DNA from: Blastococcus carthaginiensis | GTDB taxonomy: Bacteria > Actinomycetota > Actinomycetes > Mycobacteriales > Geodermatophilaceae | DNA length: 64,000 nucleotides | Assembly (NCBI RefSeq): GCF_030731085.1 | Contig: NZ_JASNFN010000001.1 | Span: 502,906-566,905 of the forward strand | Direction: 5' to 3' | Part shown: positions 41,003 through 48,639 of the stretch, in pieces | How positions within the stretch are numbered: position 1 is the first letter of the stretch | Layout: each line of letters opens with the position of its first letter | Notes under the pieces: model-generated | What the model saw: only the letters and a program-made list of their open reading frames with translations | Databases searched by the model: none | What the model was told of the DNA's origin: nothing | Translations under genes and position numbers: made by a program

Positions 41003-42528
41003 GGCCGTGTCAGGCAAGGTTCGCCCCGGTGGGGCGGTGCCTGATCCTCGCGGCGGGTGCCGGCGAGCGACTCCCCGGAACCGGGACCGGTTCCGGGGCG
41101 GGCCACGGCGGGCCAGATGGACCCGCCACCGCGGACCACCGGATCGGTGGGGATCGGCCGGCCCGGGGGCCGGCTGATCAGTCCGCGGCGGGGATCACGC
41201 CGGGACCGGCCGGCACCGGGCAGGTGCCGACCGGCTCGACGGTGCGTGGTCACCGGCGGTGACCCGGTGACGACGGAGCCACCGTCCGCGGCCCCGGCCG
41301 AAGCCGAGGCGCGGGCGGCGATGTTGGCAGCACCGACAAGATCGCGGTGCCCGGTGAACCGGCAACGCCGGCAGTGAAAGACCCGCCCCCGCGGCTTGGC
41401 CACGCGGGCTGCGCACGCCGGGCAGGTGGAGGAGGTGCCCCGTTCGTCGACCATCTCGACGACGATGCCGGACTGTTCGGCCTTGTCGGCCAGCGCCCGC
41501 AGCAGATCGCCGACCGCCCAGTCGCGGACGGCCTTGTTCTGCCGCCGGCCGGCATCACGGGCCAGCACCCCGCGCAGGTCGCCGACGGCCAGGGTGCCGA
41601 TCCGCTGGGCCACGGCCCAGGACGCGACCGCTTTCGCGGCCTCGTGCCGGGCCTGTGCCAGCCGCCGGCGGTGCCGGCCTTCGAGGGCTCGGGTGCGCCG
41701 GCGGAACTGCTTCCACCGCCGGGACCCGCGCCGCCCAGGTGCCGGGGCGCGGCGGGCGGCGGCGCGGGTGCGGGCCTTGGCCTCGGCCAGGTGCAGCCGG
41801 TGCTCGGCGCGCAACGCCCGCCCCGACACCAGCAGCGCCGCATCCCGGCCGCCCTCGCCACCGCGGGGTGCCAGCGCGGCGTAGGGATGGATGATGCCCA
41901 GATCCACGCCGGCGACCCGGTCCGGATCCGGGCCCGCCCCGGCCGGGTGGACGGTGACCGGAACCTCGGCGGTGACTTCCAGGAACAGCCGCCGCCCCGC
42001 ACACGTCAGCCGTACCGAGCGCACCTGCCCGTCCGGATAGGGCAGCGGGCGGGCCAGCCGCACCCACAACGGCGGGCGGCCGCGGGCCACCGGCAGCCGC
42101 ACCCGCCCACCGTCCACGGTGAAGGTTCCGGCGTAGAAGCGGACCGGCACCAGCCCCCGCCGCCGCCGCGGAAAGCGCGCCGTCTCGTCGCCGGCCCGGC
42201 GGCGTCGGGCCGCGCTCATCCACGCATCGGAGTAAGCCCGCAGCACCGACCGGGCACCCACCGTGGAGAGCTCACCGAAGGTGCCCTCCCCAGCGGCGGC
42301 CAGCTCCCGGCACAGCTCCTGATAGCCGACCAGCGGCCGGTCACCGCGTTGCCGGCGCCAGCGGTTGAGCAGCAGCACCGCCGCCCACACATCCCCACCC
42401 GACCGCAGCAACCCGAACAGCCGCCGCCGCTGCCCGCCTGTAGCCCGCAGCCCCACCCGCGCCGTCCGGTACACCACCGGCGGTGCGGACGACTCCCGAC
42501 GACGAGGCACACCCGCACCCTGCCCCAC
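40999..42528 (-). CDS. tnpB: TnpB-family RNA-guided nuclease (solo IS605/IS607-type element)
   Basis: RuvC-type nuclease of 509 aa encoded without a TnpA. RuvC-I Asp is D209 (G-V-D-L-G-I). The zinc ribbon is C369, C372, C386 and C389 (C-P-A-C ... C-R-R-C). RuvC-III Asp is D396 (H-R-D-L-V-G-A-A-N-I-A). The usual RuvC-II Glu in an E-D-L motif is Gly316 (V-G-D-L-R-G), while Glu362 precedes T-S-S-T-C-P, the relocated-glutamate layout reported for some TnpB and Fanzor proteins. The last ~105 residues are low-complexity and overlie strong hairpins, so they are probably read-through of the omega-RNA. Start GTG 42528; GTG 42477 or 42474 would give the more usual V-Y-R-T-A. Confidence 0.9.
   Translation of the reverse strand: MGQGAGVPRRRESSAPPVVYRTARVGLRATGGQRRRLFGLLRSGGDVWAAVLLLNRWRRQRGDRPLVGYQELCRELAAAGEGTFGELSTVGARSVLRAYSDAWMSAARRRRAGDETARFPRRRRGLVPVRFYAGTFTVDGGRVRLPVARGRPPLWVRLARPLPYPDGQVRSVRLTCAGRRLFLEVTAEVPVTVHPAGAGPDPDRVAGVDLGIIHPYAALAPRGGEGGRDAALLVSGRALRAEHRLHLAEAKARTRAAARRAPAPGRRGSRRWKQFRRRTRALEGRHRRRLAQARHEAAKAVASWAVAQRIGTLAVGDLRGVLARDAGRRQNKAVRDWAVGDLLRALADKAEQSGIVVEMVDERGTSSTCPACAARVAKPRGRVFHCRRCRFTGHRDLVGAANIAARASASAGAADGGSVVTGSPPVTTHRRAGRHLPGAGRSRRDPRRGLISRPPGRPIPTDPVVRGGGSIWPAVARPGTGPGSGESLAGTRREDQAPPHRGEPCLTRP
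41003..41320 (-). ncRNA. Candidate omega-RNA (reRNA) region of the tnpB element
   Basis: Three strong hairpins lie under the C-terminal tail of tnpB. They are TCAGGCA/TGCCTGA with an inner CGCCCC-GGT-GGGGCG (41010-41044), CCCCGGAACC-GGGACC-GGTTCCGGGG (41073-41098) and GCCGGCC-CGGG-GGCCGGC flanked by GATC (41152-41179). TnpB guide RNAs are normally made from the 3' part of the gene through the element's right end, with the guide in flanking DNA. Here the guide would read into the end of the response regulator gene. Exact ends cannot be set by eye. Confidence 0.45.
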
Positions 42529-42658
42529 ACCACCGACACAACGACGAGGCGAACGTTGCCGGCTGCGGTACTAGCTGCGACTGGCCGCCCCCGCTCACCT
42601 CCGCTAAGCATGGGCGAGGTCGGCCTGCCCAGCGGGCCCGGGGGAGAGGAAGGCCGCC

Positions 42659-44002
42659 ATGCTACGAACCCTGTCGCGCCCGCTGGTCGCCGGCGTGGAG
42701 CGCTACCTGCCGGGGGCATTCGTCTTCGCGGTGGTGCTCACCGTGATCGTCGCGGTGCTCGCCCTGGTCTTCGGCGACATCGGGCCCGCCGAGCTGACGC
42801 GGGCCTGGGGTGACGGCCTGGCCGGGCTGCTGGCGTTCATGACGCAGGTGGCCCTCGTGCTGCTGCTCGGCTACACGCTGGCGCTCACGAGGCCGGTCAA
42901 GGCCGGGCTGACCCGCATCGCCGACGTCCCCAAGAGCCCCCGCGCCGCGTACGCCTTCGTCGCGTTCGTCTCCGCCGTCGCCTCGCTGATCAGCTTCGGG
43001 CTGGGGCTGGTGGTCGGCGGTGTCATCGCCCTCGAGGTAGGCCGGGCCGCGCGCCGCCGCGGGACGAAGCTGCACTACCCGCTGCTGGTCGCCAGCGCCT
43101 ACTCGGGCTTCGCCGTCTGGCACATGGGCTACAGCGCCACCGGCCCGCTGGCCGCGGCGACCCCCGACAGCTTCGTCGAGGAGGCGATCGGCCGCACCAT
43201 CCCGATCAGCGAGACCGTCTACTCGCCGTGGAACCTCATCGCGATCGTGATCGCCGTCGCCGCGATCCTCGGCACGGTGGTGCTCCTGGCACCCAAGGGC
43301 GAGGACCGGATCGTCGAGCTCCCCGAGCGGATGGGGACCGAGGAGTCCGACATCGAGCTGAAGACGCCGGGGACGCCGGCCGAGCGCATGGAGGCCTCGC
43401 GGCTGGTCACGCTGATCCCCGGCGTCGCGCTGCTGGGCTACCTCGGCGTGTACTTCGCGCAGGAGGGCTTCGACCTCACCCTCGACATCGTCAACTGGAG
43501 CTTCCTCGCCGCGATCCTGCTCATCGTGCGCAGCCCGGCCGAGCTGGCCGAGCTCGTCGGCGGGGCGGTGCGCACCGTCGGGGAGGTGCTGCTCCAGTAC
43601 CCGCTCTACGCCGGCATCATCGGGATGATGACCGCCTCGGGGCTGGCGGCGCAGCTGAGCGGGTGGTTCTCCGACATCGCCAGCCCCGGCAGCCTGGGGT
43701 TGCTGGCGTTCCTCTCGGCCGGCCTGCTCAACCTGTTCGTGCCCAGCGGCGGCGGGCAGTTCGCCGTCCAGGCGCCGGTCTTCCTCGACGCCGCCGACTC
43801 CCTGGGTGTCGATCCCGCCGTCATCACGATGGCGATCGCCTACGGCGACCAGTGGACGAACATGGTCCAGCCGTTCTGGGCCCTGCCGCTGCTCGCGGTC
43901 GCCGGGCTGGGCGTCCGGGACATCTTCGGGTTCACCGCGATCACCTGCCTGATCACCGGCATCGTCTTCGCCGGGACCCTGCTGGTGCTCGGCGCCGGCT
44001 GA
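42659..44002 (+). CDS. Short-chain fatty acid transporter family protein (AtoE-like)
   Basis: A 447-residue permease with about 12 hydrophobic segments. Family-typical stretches are W-H-M-G-Y-S-A-T-G-P-L near residue 160, L-F-V-P-S-G-G-G-Q-F-A-V-Q-A-P and Y-G-D-Q-W-T-N-M-V-Q-P-F-W-A-L-P. AtoE proteins import acetoacetate or short-chain fatty acids. No ato catabolic genes are adjacent, so the substrate is uncertain. ATG 42659 follows GAGAGGAAGG. Confidence 0.92.
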   Translation: MLRTLSRPLVAGVERYLPGAFVFAVVLTVIVAVLALVFGDIGPAELTRAWGDGLAGLLAFMTQVALVLLLGYTLALTRPVKAGLTRIADVPKSPRAAYAFVAFVSAVASLISFGLGLVVGGVIALEVGRAARRRGTKLHYPLLVASAYSGFAVWHMGYSATGPLAAATPDSFVEEAIGRTIPISETVYSPWNLIAIVIAVAAILGTVVLLAPKGEDRIVELPERMGTEESDIELKTPGTPAERMEASRLVTLIPGVALLGYLGVYFAQEGFDLTLDIVNWSFLAAILLIVRSPAELAELVGGAVRTVGEVLLQYPLYAGIIGMMTASGLAAQLSGWFSDIASPGSLGLLAFLSAGLLNLFVPSGGGQFAVQAPVFLDAADSLGVDPAVITMAIAYGDQWTNMVQPFWALPLLAVAGLGVRDIFGFTAITCLITGIVFAGTLLVLGAG

Positions 44003-44097
44003 GCGGAGGCCCGCCGTCCGGGGCCCGCCGGCCGGTGTCGATCCGCGGGTGGGCGCCGGCAGCGGACGTGGCCGCGTGGCGCCGGCGGCCCCCCGCC

Positions 44098-45276
44098 TCA
44101 GGAGCTGATCCCGCCCGCCGTCGAGCCCCCGAAGGCGGCGCGCCGGAACGCGGCGAACAGCGGCGGTGGTTCCGGGGAGGCCCACATCTGGTTGGTCAGC
44201 AGGACGGCGGTCGTGCCGGTGACCGGATCGGTCCACCAGGTGCTGCCCAGGCCGCCGTCCCAGCCGTAGGAGCCGGCGTGCCGGCCGCCCGGCTCGTCGG
44301 TGCGGCGGACGCCGATGCCCAGCCCCCACCCACCACCCTCGTCGTCCACCGGGCCGACCTGCTCGGTGGTCATGGCCCGGACCGCGGCCTCGCTCAGCAC
44401 CCGGGTGCCGTCGGCGGCGCACCCCTGCGATTCGAGCACCCGGGCGAAGGCGGCGAGGTCGCCGACCGTGGAGACCAGGCCGTCGCCGCCGTCGGGAAAC
44501 GCCGGCGCCGACGACCACTGGCCGTCCGCCGCGTCGTAGAGCTCGCGCGCGCCGTCGGGCCCCGGCGGCGTCCAGTGCGGTCCCAGCCGGTCCCGGGCCG
44601 CCGACGGCACCCCGAAGCCGGTGCTGCGCATCCCCGCCGGCCGGAGGACCCGCGCGTCCAGCACCGCCGCGAGGGGGCGCCCCGCGGCGCGCGACACCAG
44701 GACGCCGAGCACGCTGGCACCCACGTGGTAGAGCCAGCGGCTGCCGGGCTGGTGCGAAAGGGGGACGCCGGCCAGGCGGCGCATCCACTCGTCCGGCTCC
44801 GGTGCCGCCTGCGGGGCCGGGGGGCCGACGGGCAACCCGGCCGCGGCGAGCGCGGCCAGCGTCGGGGACGGCCAGGGGGCGGTGAAGTCGAGGCCGAGCC
44901 CCAGCCGGAGGGTGAGGACGTCGCGGACGGTGATCGGTCGCTCCGCCGGCACCGTCCCCGCCTCCGGGTCGGCGGGGTCGGCGAGGACCCGCCGGTCGGC
45001 GAGCTCCGGGAGGAACCCGTCGACGGGGTCGTCGAGGGTGAGGAGGCCGTCGTCGACGAGGGACATCGCCGCGGCGGCGACGACCGGCTTGGTCGTCGAG
45101 GCGATGCGGAAGACGGTGTCCGGCCGCACGGCGTCGCCGGTGCCGGGCGCGTGCACGCCGACCGCGCCGGTGGAGACGGGCTCGCCCCGCCGGCCGACCC
45201 ACCAGGCGGCGCCCGGGACCTCCCCGGCGCCGGCCGCGCCGGCCACCGCCGCCTCGATCCGCTCCGCCCGCGCCAC
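44098..45276 (-). CDS. Beta-lactamase-family serine hydrolase
   Basis: Class C beta-lactamase/esterase-fold enzyme, 392 aa from GTG 45276. The nucleophile motif is S60-T-T-K63; the second motif Tyr is in W-L-Y-H-V-G; the third is represented by R-H-A-G-S-Y-G-W-D-G-G. No signal peptide is seen, so it may be cytoplasmic. GTG 45276 has AGAGG closely upstream; ATG 45330 adds 18 residues without family support. Physiological substrate unknown; esterase or peptidase activity is as likely as antibiotic hydrolysis. Confidence 0.9.
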   Translation of the reverse strand: MARAERIEAAVAGAAGAGEVPGAAWWVGRRGEPVSTGAVGVHAPGTGDAVRPDTVFRIASTTKPVVAAAAMSLVDDGLLTLDDPVDGFLPELADRRVLADPADPEAGTVPAERPITVRDVLTLRLGLGLDFTAPWPSPTLAALAAAGLPVGPPAPQAAPEPDEWMRRLAGVPLSHQPGSRWLYHVGASVLGVLVSRAAGRPLAAVLDARVLRPAGMRSTGFGVPSAARDRLGPHWTPPGPDGARELYDAADGQWSSAPAFPDGGDGLVSTVGDLAAFARVLESQGCAADGTRVLSEAAVRAMTTEQVGPVDDEGGGWGLGIGVRRTDEPGGRHAGSYGWDGGLGSTWWTDPVTGTTAVLLTNQMWASPEPPPLFAAFRRAAFGGSTAGGISS

Positions 45277-45334
45277 GTCACCTCTGCGACCGTCCACGGG
45301 GAGGTGACGCGCGGGCCGGCCGGAAATCATCGCC

Positions 45335-46075
45335 TCAGGCGGTGTGCACCACGTGGAAGGCCTCGGCGAGGCGGCCCGCGGGGAGGCCGAGCCGCTGCGC
45401 GGTCTGCTGCATCCAGCCGGTCACGAAGCCCTCGAGGTCGGGCACGTGGCTCACCTGGGTGACGTGGGACTTGAGAGCGGCGAACTTGCGGTCGACGACG
45501 TCGGTGACGTCGACGGCGTGGTCGGCGCGCGGGCTGGCGCCGAGCCACACCTCGTCGACGGTCCAGGCGTCCAGCCCCTCGTCGACGAGCAGCTCGGGGA
45601 AGGCGAAGGGGTTGCGGGCGTCGGGGTAGACCGCGCGCAGCGTGGATTCGCCGACGGTCATGTGGTCGGGGTGGCTGGCCCCGATCCGCTCCCAGAAGCG
45701 CTCCGGGGAACTGGTCAGCACCCGCTGGGGGCGCACCTGCCGGATGACCCGGCTGATGTCCCGGCGCAGGTCGAGCGTCAGCTCCAGCCGGCCGTCGGGG
45801 TAGCCGAGGAAGCGCACGTCGGTGACACCGACCTCCGCGGCCGCCGCGACCTGCTCGGCCCGGCGCAGCGGTCCCATCTGCTCGCGGGGGGTGTCGTCGA
45901 AGCCGCCCGCGTCGCCGTCGGTGACGATCAGGTACGTCACCTCGGTGCCGGCCGCCGTCCAGGTCGCGACGGTGCCGGCGCTGCCGAAGTCGACGTCGTC
46001 GGGGTGGGCCAGGACGCACAGCGCGCGCTCGACGTGCTCGGCGGGACCGGACGGGCGCTGGAACGGGGAGCTCAC
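45335..46075 (-). CDS. PIG-L family deacetylase
   Basis: Zinc-dependent LmbE-like deacetylase, 246 aa. The metal motif is L-A-H-P-D-D-V-D-F-G at the N-terminus with the third ligand in S-H-P-D-H-M-T-V-G. Homologues include MshB (mycothiol) and Mca, but the match is to the broad family. Start GTG 46075 has TAGGCT 7 nt upstream on the minus strand (46083-46088), a leaderless pattern. Confidence 0.92.
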   Translation of the reverse strand: MSSPFQRPSGPAEHVERALCVLAHPDDVDFGSAGTVATWTAAGTEVTYLIVTDGDAGGFDDTPREQMGPLRRAEQVAAAAEVGVTDVRFLGYPDGRLELTLDLRRDISRVIRQVRPQRVLTSSPERFWERIGASHPDHMTVGESTLRAVYPDARNPFAFPELLVDEGLDAWTVDEVWLGASPRADHAVDVTDVVDRKFAALKSHVTQVSHVPDLEGFVTGWMQQTAQRLGLPAGRLAEAFHVVHTA

Positions 46076-46082
46076 CCGGCGG

Positions 46083-46088
46083 AGCCTA
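46083..46088 (-). promoter_or_regulatory. Leaderless -10 box of the PIG-L gene
   Basis: TAGGCT on the minus strand, 7 nt before GTG 46075, overlapping the sigJ stop. Confidence 0.45.
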
Positions 46089-46988
46089 GGAGGTGCCCCG
46101 GAGACCGGCGAGCTTGTCCGGGTTGCGCACGAGGAGGACCTGCTCGATGCGCCCGTCGGCGACGACGAGCGACATGGCCAGCAGCGGGTCACCCCCGGCC
46201 CAGGCCACGATCCCCGGCCCGCCGTTGACCTCGGCCACCCCGATGCGCACGTCCGCGAGCTCCAGGCCCTGGGCGGCGACCCCGAGCGCGAAGCGGGCGA
46301 CCTTGTCGGCCCCCGTGATCGGCCGCAGGGCCGCCGTCACCTTGCCCCCGCCGTCGCTGACGAGGACGACGTCGGGGGCGAGCACGGCCAGCAACTCCCC
46401 GACGTCGCCACCGGCGCACGCGGCGAAGAAGCGCTCGGTGACCTCGAACTGGGCCCGGCGATCGGTGTCGAACCGGGGCCGGCGGGCCTGGACGTGCTCG
46501 CGCGCCCGGTGGGCCATCTGCCGGACGGCGGACTCGCTGCGCCCCAGCGTCGTGGCCACCTCCGCCGTCGGGAGCCCGAACACCTCGCGGAGCACGAACA
46601 GGGCCCGCTCGGCGGGGGAGAGCGTCTCCAGCACCACGAGCAGGGCCAGCGACACCTGCTCGCCCACCTCGGCGGCGGCGACCGGGTCCGCCGGTGCGGG
46701 CGCCGTGGTGACCGGGTCGGTGCCGGTCAGCAGCGGCTCGGGCAGCCACGGCCCGACGTAGCTCTCCCGGCGCGCGCGTGCCGAGCCGAGCCGGTCCAGG
46801 GCGAGGTGGGTGGCGATGCGCACCAGGTAGGCGCGCGCGTCGGCGACCTCCCCCCGGTCGACCGCCGACCAGCGCAGCCAGGTGTCCTGCACGACGTCCT
46901 CGGCGTCGGCGACGCTGCCCAGCATCTGGTAGGCCACGGAGAACAGCAGCCCGCGGTGGCGGTCGAACGGGGCGAGGGCCTCGGTCAC
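46086..46988 (-). CDS. sigJ: ECF41-type sigma factor (SigJ-like)
   Basis: Extracytoplasmic-function sigma factor of 300 aa. Region 2 is at about residues 8-75 (Y-Q-M-L-G-S-V-A-D-A-E-D-V-V-Q-D-T-W), region 4 at about 110-165 (L-S-P-A-E-R-A-L-F-V-L-R-E-V-F). A SnoaL-like C-terminal domain of ~115 residues follows (F-E-V-T-E-R-F-F-A-A-C-A-G-G-D). The C-terminal domain replaces a separate anti-sigma factor in ECF41. GTG 46988 overlaps the stop of the CMD gene; this pairing with a carboxymuconolactone decarboxylase-family protein is characteristic of ECF41. Confidence 0.93.
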   Translation of the reverse strand: MTEALAPFDRHRGLLFSVAYQMLGSVADAEDVVQDTWLRWSAVDRGEVADARAYLVRIATHLALDRLGSARARRESYVGPWLPEPLLTGTDPVTTAPAPADPVAAAEVGEQVSLALLVVLETLSPAERALFVLREVFGLPTAEVATTLGRSESAVRQMAHRAREHVQARRPRFDTDRRAQFEVTERFFAACAGGDVGELLAVLAPDVVLVSDGGGKVTAALRPITGADKVARFALGVAAQGLELADVRIGVAEVNGGPGIVAWAGGDPLLAMSLVVADGRIEQVLLVRNPDKLAGLRGTS

Positions 46989-47551
46989 GCCGGGAGCTCG
47001 CAGCGGTCCCGGAATCCCTGGCTGGTCAGGCCGAGCGCGCTGTTGAAGCGCGACCGCGAGTTCTCCACGGCGATCATCATCGTGAGCTCGACGAGCGCGT
47101 CGTCGTCCAGGTGGTCGCGGAGCCCGGCCACCATCTCGTCGGTGACCTGCAGGGGCGTCGTCGTCATCGCCTCGGCGTAGGCCATGACCTGCCGCTCGAG
47201 GTCGGAGTACACCCCGCTGCCACGCCACCGGGGCACGTCGCGGAGCTTGGCCGGGTCGACGCCGTCCTGGCTGCTGATCCAGTGGCCGAAGTCGAGGCAC
47301 CAGGAACAGCCGATCGTGGCGGCCGAGGACATCACGGCGAGCGCCTTGAGGGTGGGGTCCAGGCGGTTCCAGCGGGCCACCGACTGCTCGTGCCGGACGT
47401 AGGTGCGCAGCACCGGGCCGTGGTGCGCCATCGCCGCGCCCGGGTCCAGGACGGCGCCCGGGTCCAGGACGGCGCCGAAGCGCCGGCGGGAGTACCACTC
47501 GGTGAGCCGGACGAACGCGGTGCGGGGTGGGTCGAGCGGGATGCGGGCCAT
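46985..47551 (-). CDS. Carboxymuconolactone decarboxylase (CMD)-family protein
   Basis: AhpD-like alpha-helical protein of 188 aa. The redox motif is G-C-S-W-C-L-D-F-G-H (C-x-x-C-x-x-x-H), as in AhpD-type disulfide reductases. A six-residue unit G-A-V-L-D-P is duplicated near residue 28, from an ~18-bp tandem repeat. It forms a unit with the downstream ECF41 sigma factor (4-base overlap) and is the probable target of that sigma factor. ATG 47551 follows GAGAGGA. Confidence 0.9.
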   Translation of the reverse strand: MARIPLDPPRTAFVRLTEWYSRRRFGAVLDPGAVLDPGAAMAHHGPVLRTYVRHEQSVARWNRLDPTLKALAVMSSAATIGCSWCLDFGHWISSQDGVDPAKLRDVPRWRGSGVYSDLERQVMAYAEAMTTTPLQVTDEMVAGLRDHLDDDALVELTMMIAVENSRSRFNSALGLTSQGFRDRCELPA

Positions 47552-47649
47552 GGCGGGAGTCCTCTCGGTGGTCGGTGTTCGACCACTGGGACGACGCAGC
47601 CCGGCCAGGTGTGACACGGGCCGGCGGTGGAGCCGGGATCGCGGTCGCG

Positions 47650-47655
47650 CAGACT
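47650..47655 (+). promoter_or_regulatory. Leaderless -10-like box of the 97-aa gene
   Basis: CAGACT, 6 nt before GTG 47662. Confidence 0.4.
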
Positions 47656-47661
47656 CCTGAG

Positions 47662-47955
47662 GTGCCCTCGTTCACCCTCTCCGTCGCGCTCCGGTCCTCC
47701 GCCCCGCTGGACGACGACGCCGTCGACGCCCTCCGCGCGGTGCTGCGGCCCGGTGACCCCGAGCTGCGGCTGTGGCGGGAGCCCGACCGCGCGGTGCTGC
47801 GCGTGAGCACCGAGTGCGAGGCCGAGGACCTCGACGCCGCCCTGGTGCTCGGCATGCAGCTGGCCGACGAGGTGGGCGAGGCCCGCCCCGGCCGGGTGTT
47901 CGAGGTGGCCGCGATGGGTGACGACGACTCGCAGGTCTGGCGCAGCGGCCCCTGA
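47662..47955 (+). CDS. Small hypothetical protein (97 aa)
   Basis: Not recognised. The reading frame has strong third-position GC bias and a mixed alpha/beta-like composition (F-T-L-S-V-A-L-R-S-S-A-P-L then two acidic amphipathic stretches). It has one Cys, no TM segment and no known motif. It is alone on the plus strand between the divergent CMD gene and the convergent chorismate mutase gene. The CAGACT box 6 nt upstream of GTG 47662 supports this start. Confidence 0.65.
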   Translation: MPSFTLSVALRSSAPLDDDAVDALRAVLRPGDPELRLWREPDRAVLRVSTECEAEDLDAALVLGMQLADEVGEARPGRVFEVAAMGDDDSQVWRSGP

Positions 47956-48013
47956 CGGCCCGGGCCCCGGTGCAGGGTCCCGCGCAGAACCTGCGAGCGG
48001 TGGTGGGATTCCC

Positions 48014-48304
48014 TCAGAGGCGGCCGCGGCCCTGGCGGAGCAGCATCATGCCCAGGGCGGCGCCGTCCGGGCCCAGCGCGGTGCGGAAGCGCGAGAGCAC
48101 CTGCTGCTCGCGGGACAGCGAGAGCCGCGTCCCGCCGGACGCGGCGCGCAGCGCCCCGATCTCCTGGCTGATCTCCAGCCGGCGGCGCACGAGCTCGATG
48201 ATCTCGGCGTCGCAGGCGTCGATCGCGCCGCGGAGCGCGCCGATCCGGTCGGGGTCCTCGGGGGCGGTCGGGCCGGCCACGGTGGAGGCGGTGGAGGTGC
48301 TCAT
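48014..48304 (-). CDS. aroQ: Chorismate mutase (AroQ class)
   Basis: Rearranges chorismate to prephenate for Phe and Tyr. The 96-residue all-helical protein has R-x-x-I-D-x-x-D-A-E-I-I-E-L-V-R-R-R near residue 26, G-G-T-R-L-S-L-S-R-E and the end L-L-R-Q-G-R-G-R-L, close to M. tuberculosis Rv0948c. It likely needs DAHP synthase as partner for full activity, as in that species. ATG 48304 follows GAGGGA. Upstream lie a terminator hairpin and a leader peptide with Phe-Phe-Tyr, so it is predicted to be attenuated by aromatic amino acid supply. As in Mycobacterium, it is divergent from pcrA. Confidence 0.95.
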   Translation of the reverse strand: MSTSTASTVAGPTAPEDPDRIGALRGAIDACDAEIIELVRRRLEISQEIGALRAASGGTRLSLSREQQVLSRFRTALGPDGAALGMMLLRQGRGRL

Positions 48305-48349
48305 CGGTTCCCTCGGTGGTGTGGGGGCCGGGAGGTCCGAGAACGAGAA

Positions 48350-48378
48350 ACGCCCCGGGCTCCTCGGGCCCGGGGCGT
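48350..48378 (-). terminator. Attenuator terminator upstream of chorismate mutase
   Basis: On the minus strand ACGCCCCGGGC (48368-48378) pairs with GCCCGGGGCGT (48350-48360) around a 7-nt loop. The transcript then reads TTTCTCGTT, a genuine U-rich tail rare in this GC-rich window. It lies between the leader peptide stop (48395) and the chorismate mutase ATG (48304). Confidence 0.85.
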
Positions 48379-48394
48379 CTGTTGCGGCGTGCGC

Positions 48395-48457
48395 TCAGCC
48401 AGCGATGACGGACACCGGATCCCGGTGACCGTAGAAAAAGCTGACGGTGGCGAGCAC
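48395..48457 (-). CDS. Phe/Tyr leader peptide of the chorismate mutase attenuator
   Basis: A 20-codon frame from GTG 48457 to TGA 48395. Codons 7-9 are TTT, TTC, TAC (F-F-Y), the adjacent aromatic residues expected if ribosome stalling senses Phe/Tyr-tRNA. A hairpin CACCGG-GAT-CCGGTG (48413-48427) begins a few codons later. CACACT (48464-48469, minus strand) ends 6 nt before the GTG, so the leader mRNA is itself probably leaderless. The order promoter, aromatic leader, terminator, aromatic biosynthesis gene is that of a ribosome-dependent attenuator. Confidence 0.72.
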   Translation of the reverse strand: MLATVSFFYGHRDPVSVIAG

Positions 48458-48463
48458 GGGGCG

Positions 48464-48469
48464 AGTGTG
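48464..48469 (-). promoter_or_regulatory. -10 box of the chorismate mutase leader
   Basis: CACACT on the minus strand, 6 nt before GTG 48457. Confidence 0.45.
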
Positions 48470-48624
48470 GCACGGGCCGGGCGGCGGGCGCCAGGCCGGC
48501 CCGCCGGCAGCGCGCCCGACGGGCGGGGCGGCGCTCGTGCGCATGACTGCGGTCGTCCCGGCGGCCCGCTGGGGCTGGTGGTGCGTCCGGTTCCGGGCCC
48601 GCGGGGACCGTCACCCGTCCGGCT

Positions 48625-48630
48625 TACAGT
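48625..48630 (+). promoter_or_regulatory. -10 box of pcrA
   Basis: TACAGT, 9 nt before ATG 48640; leaderless or nearly so. Confidence 0.45.
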
Positions 48631-48639
48631 GGCACGGTC

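Noticed and set aside
44098..45276. Reading the serine hydrolase as an antibiotic-resistance beta-lactamase.
   Set aside because: The S-x-x-K fold is shared with esterases and peptidases; there is no signal peptide and nothing in the neighbourhood supports resistance.
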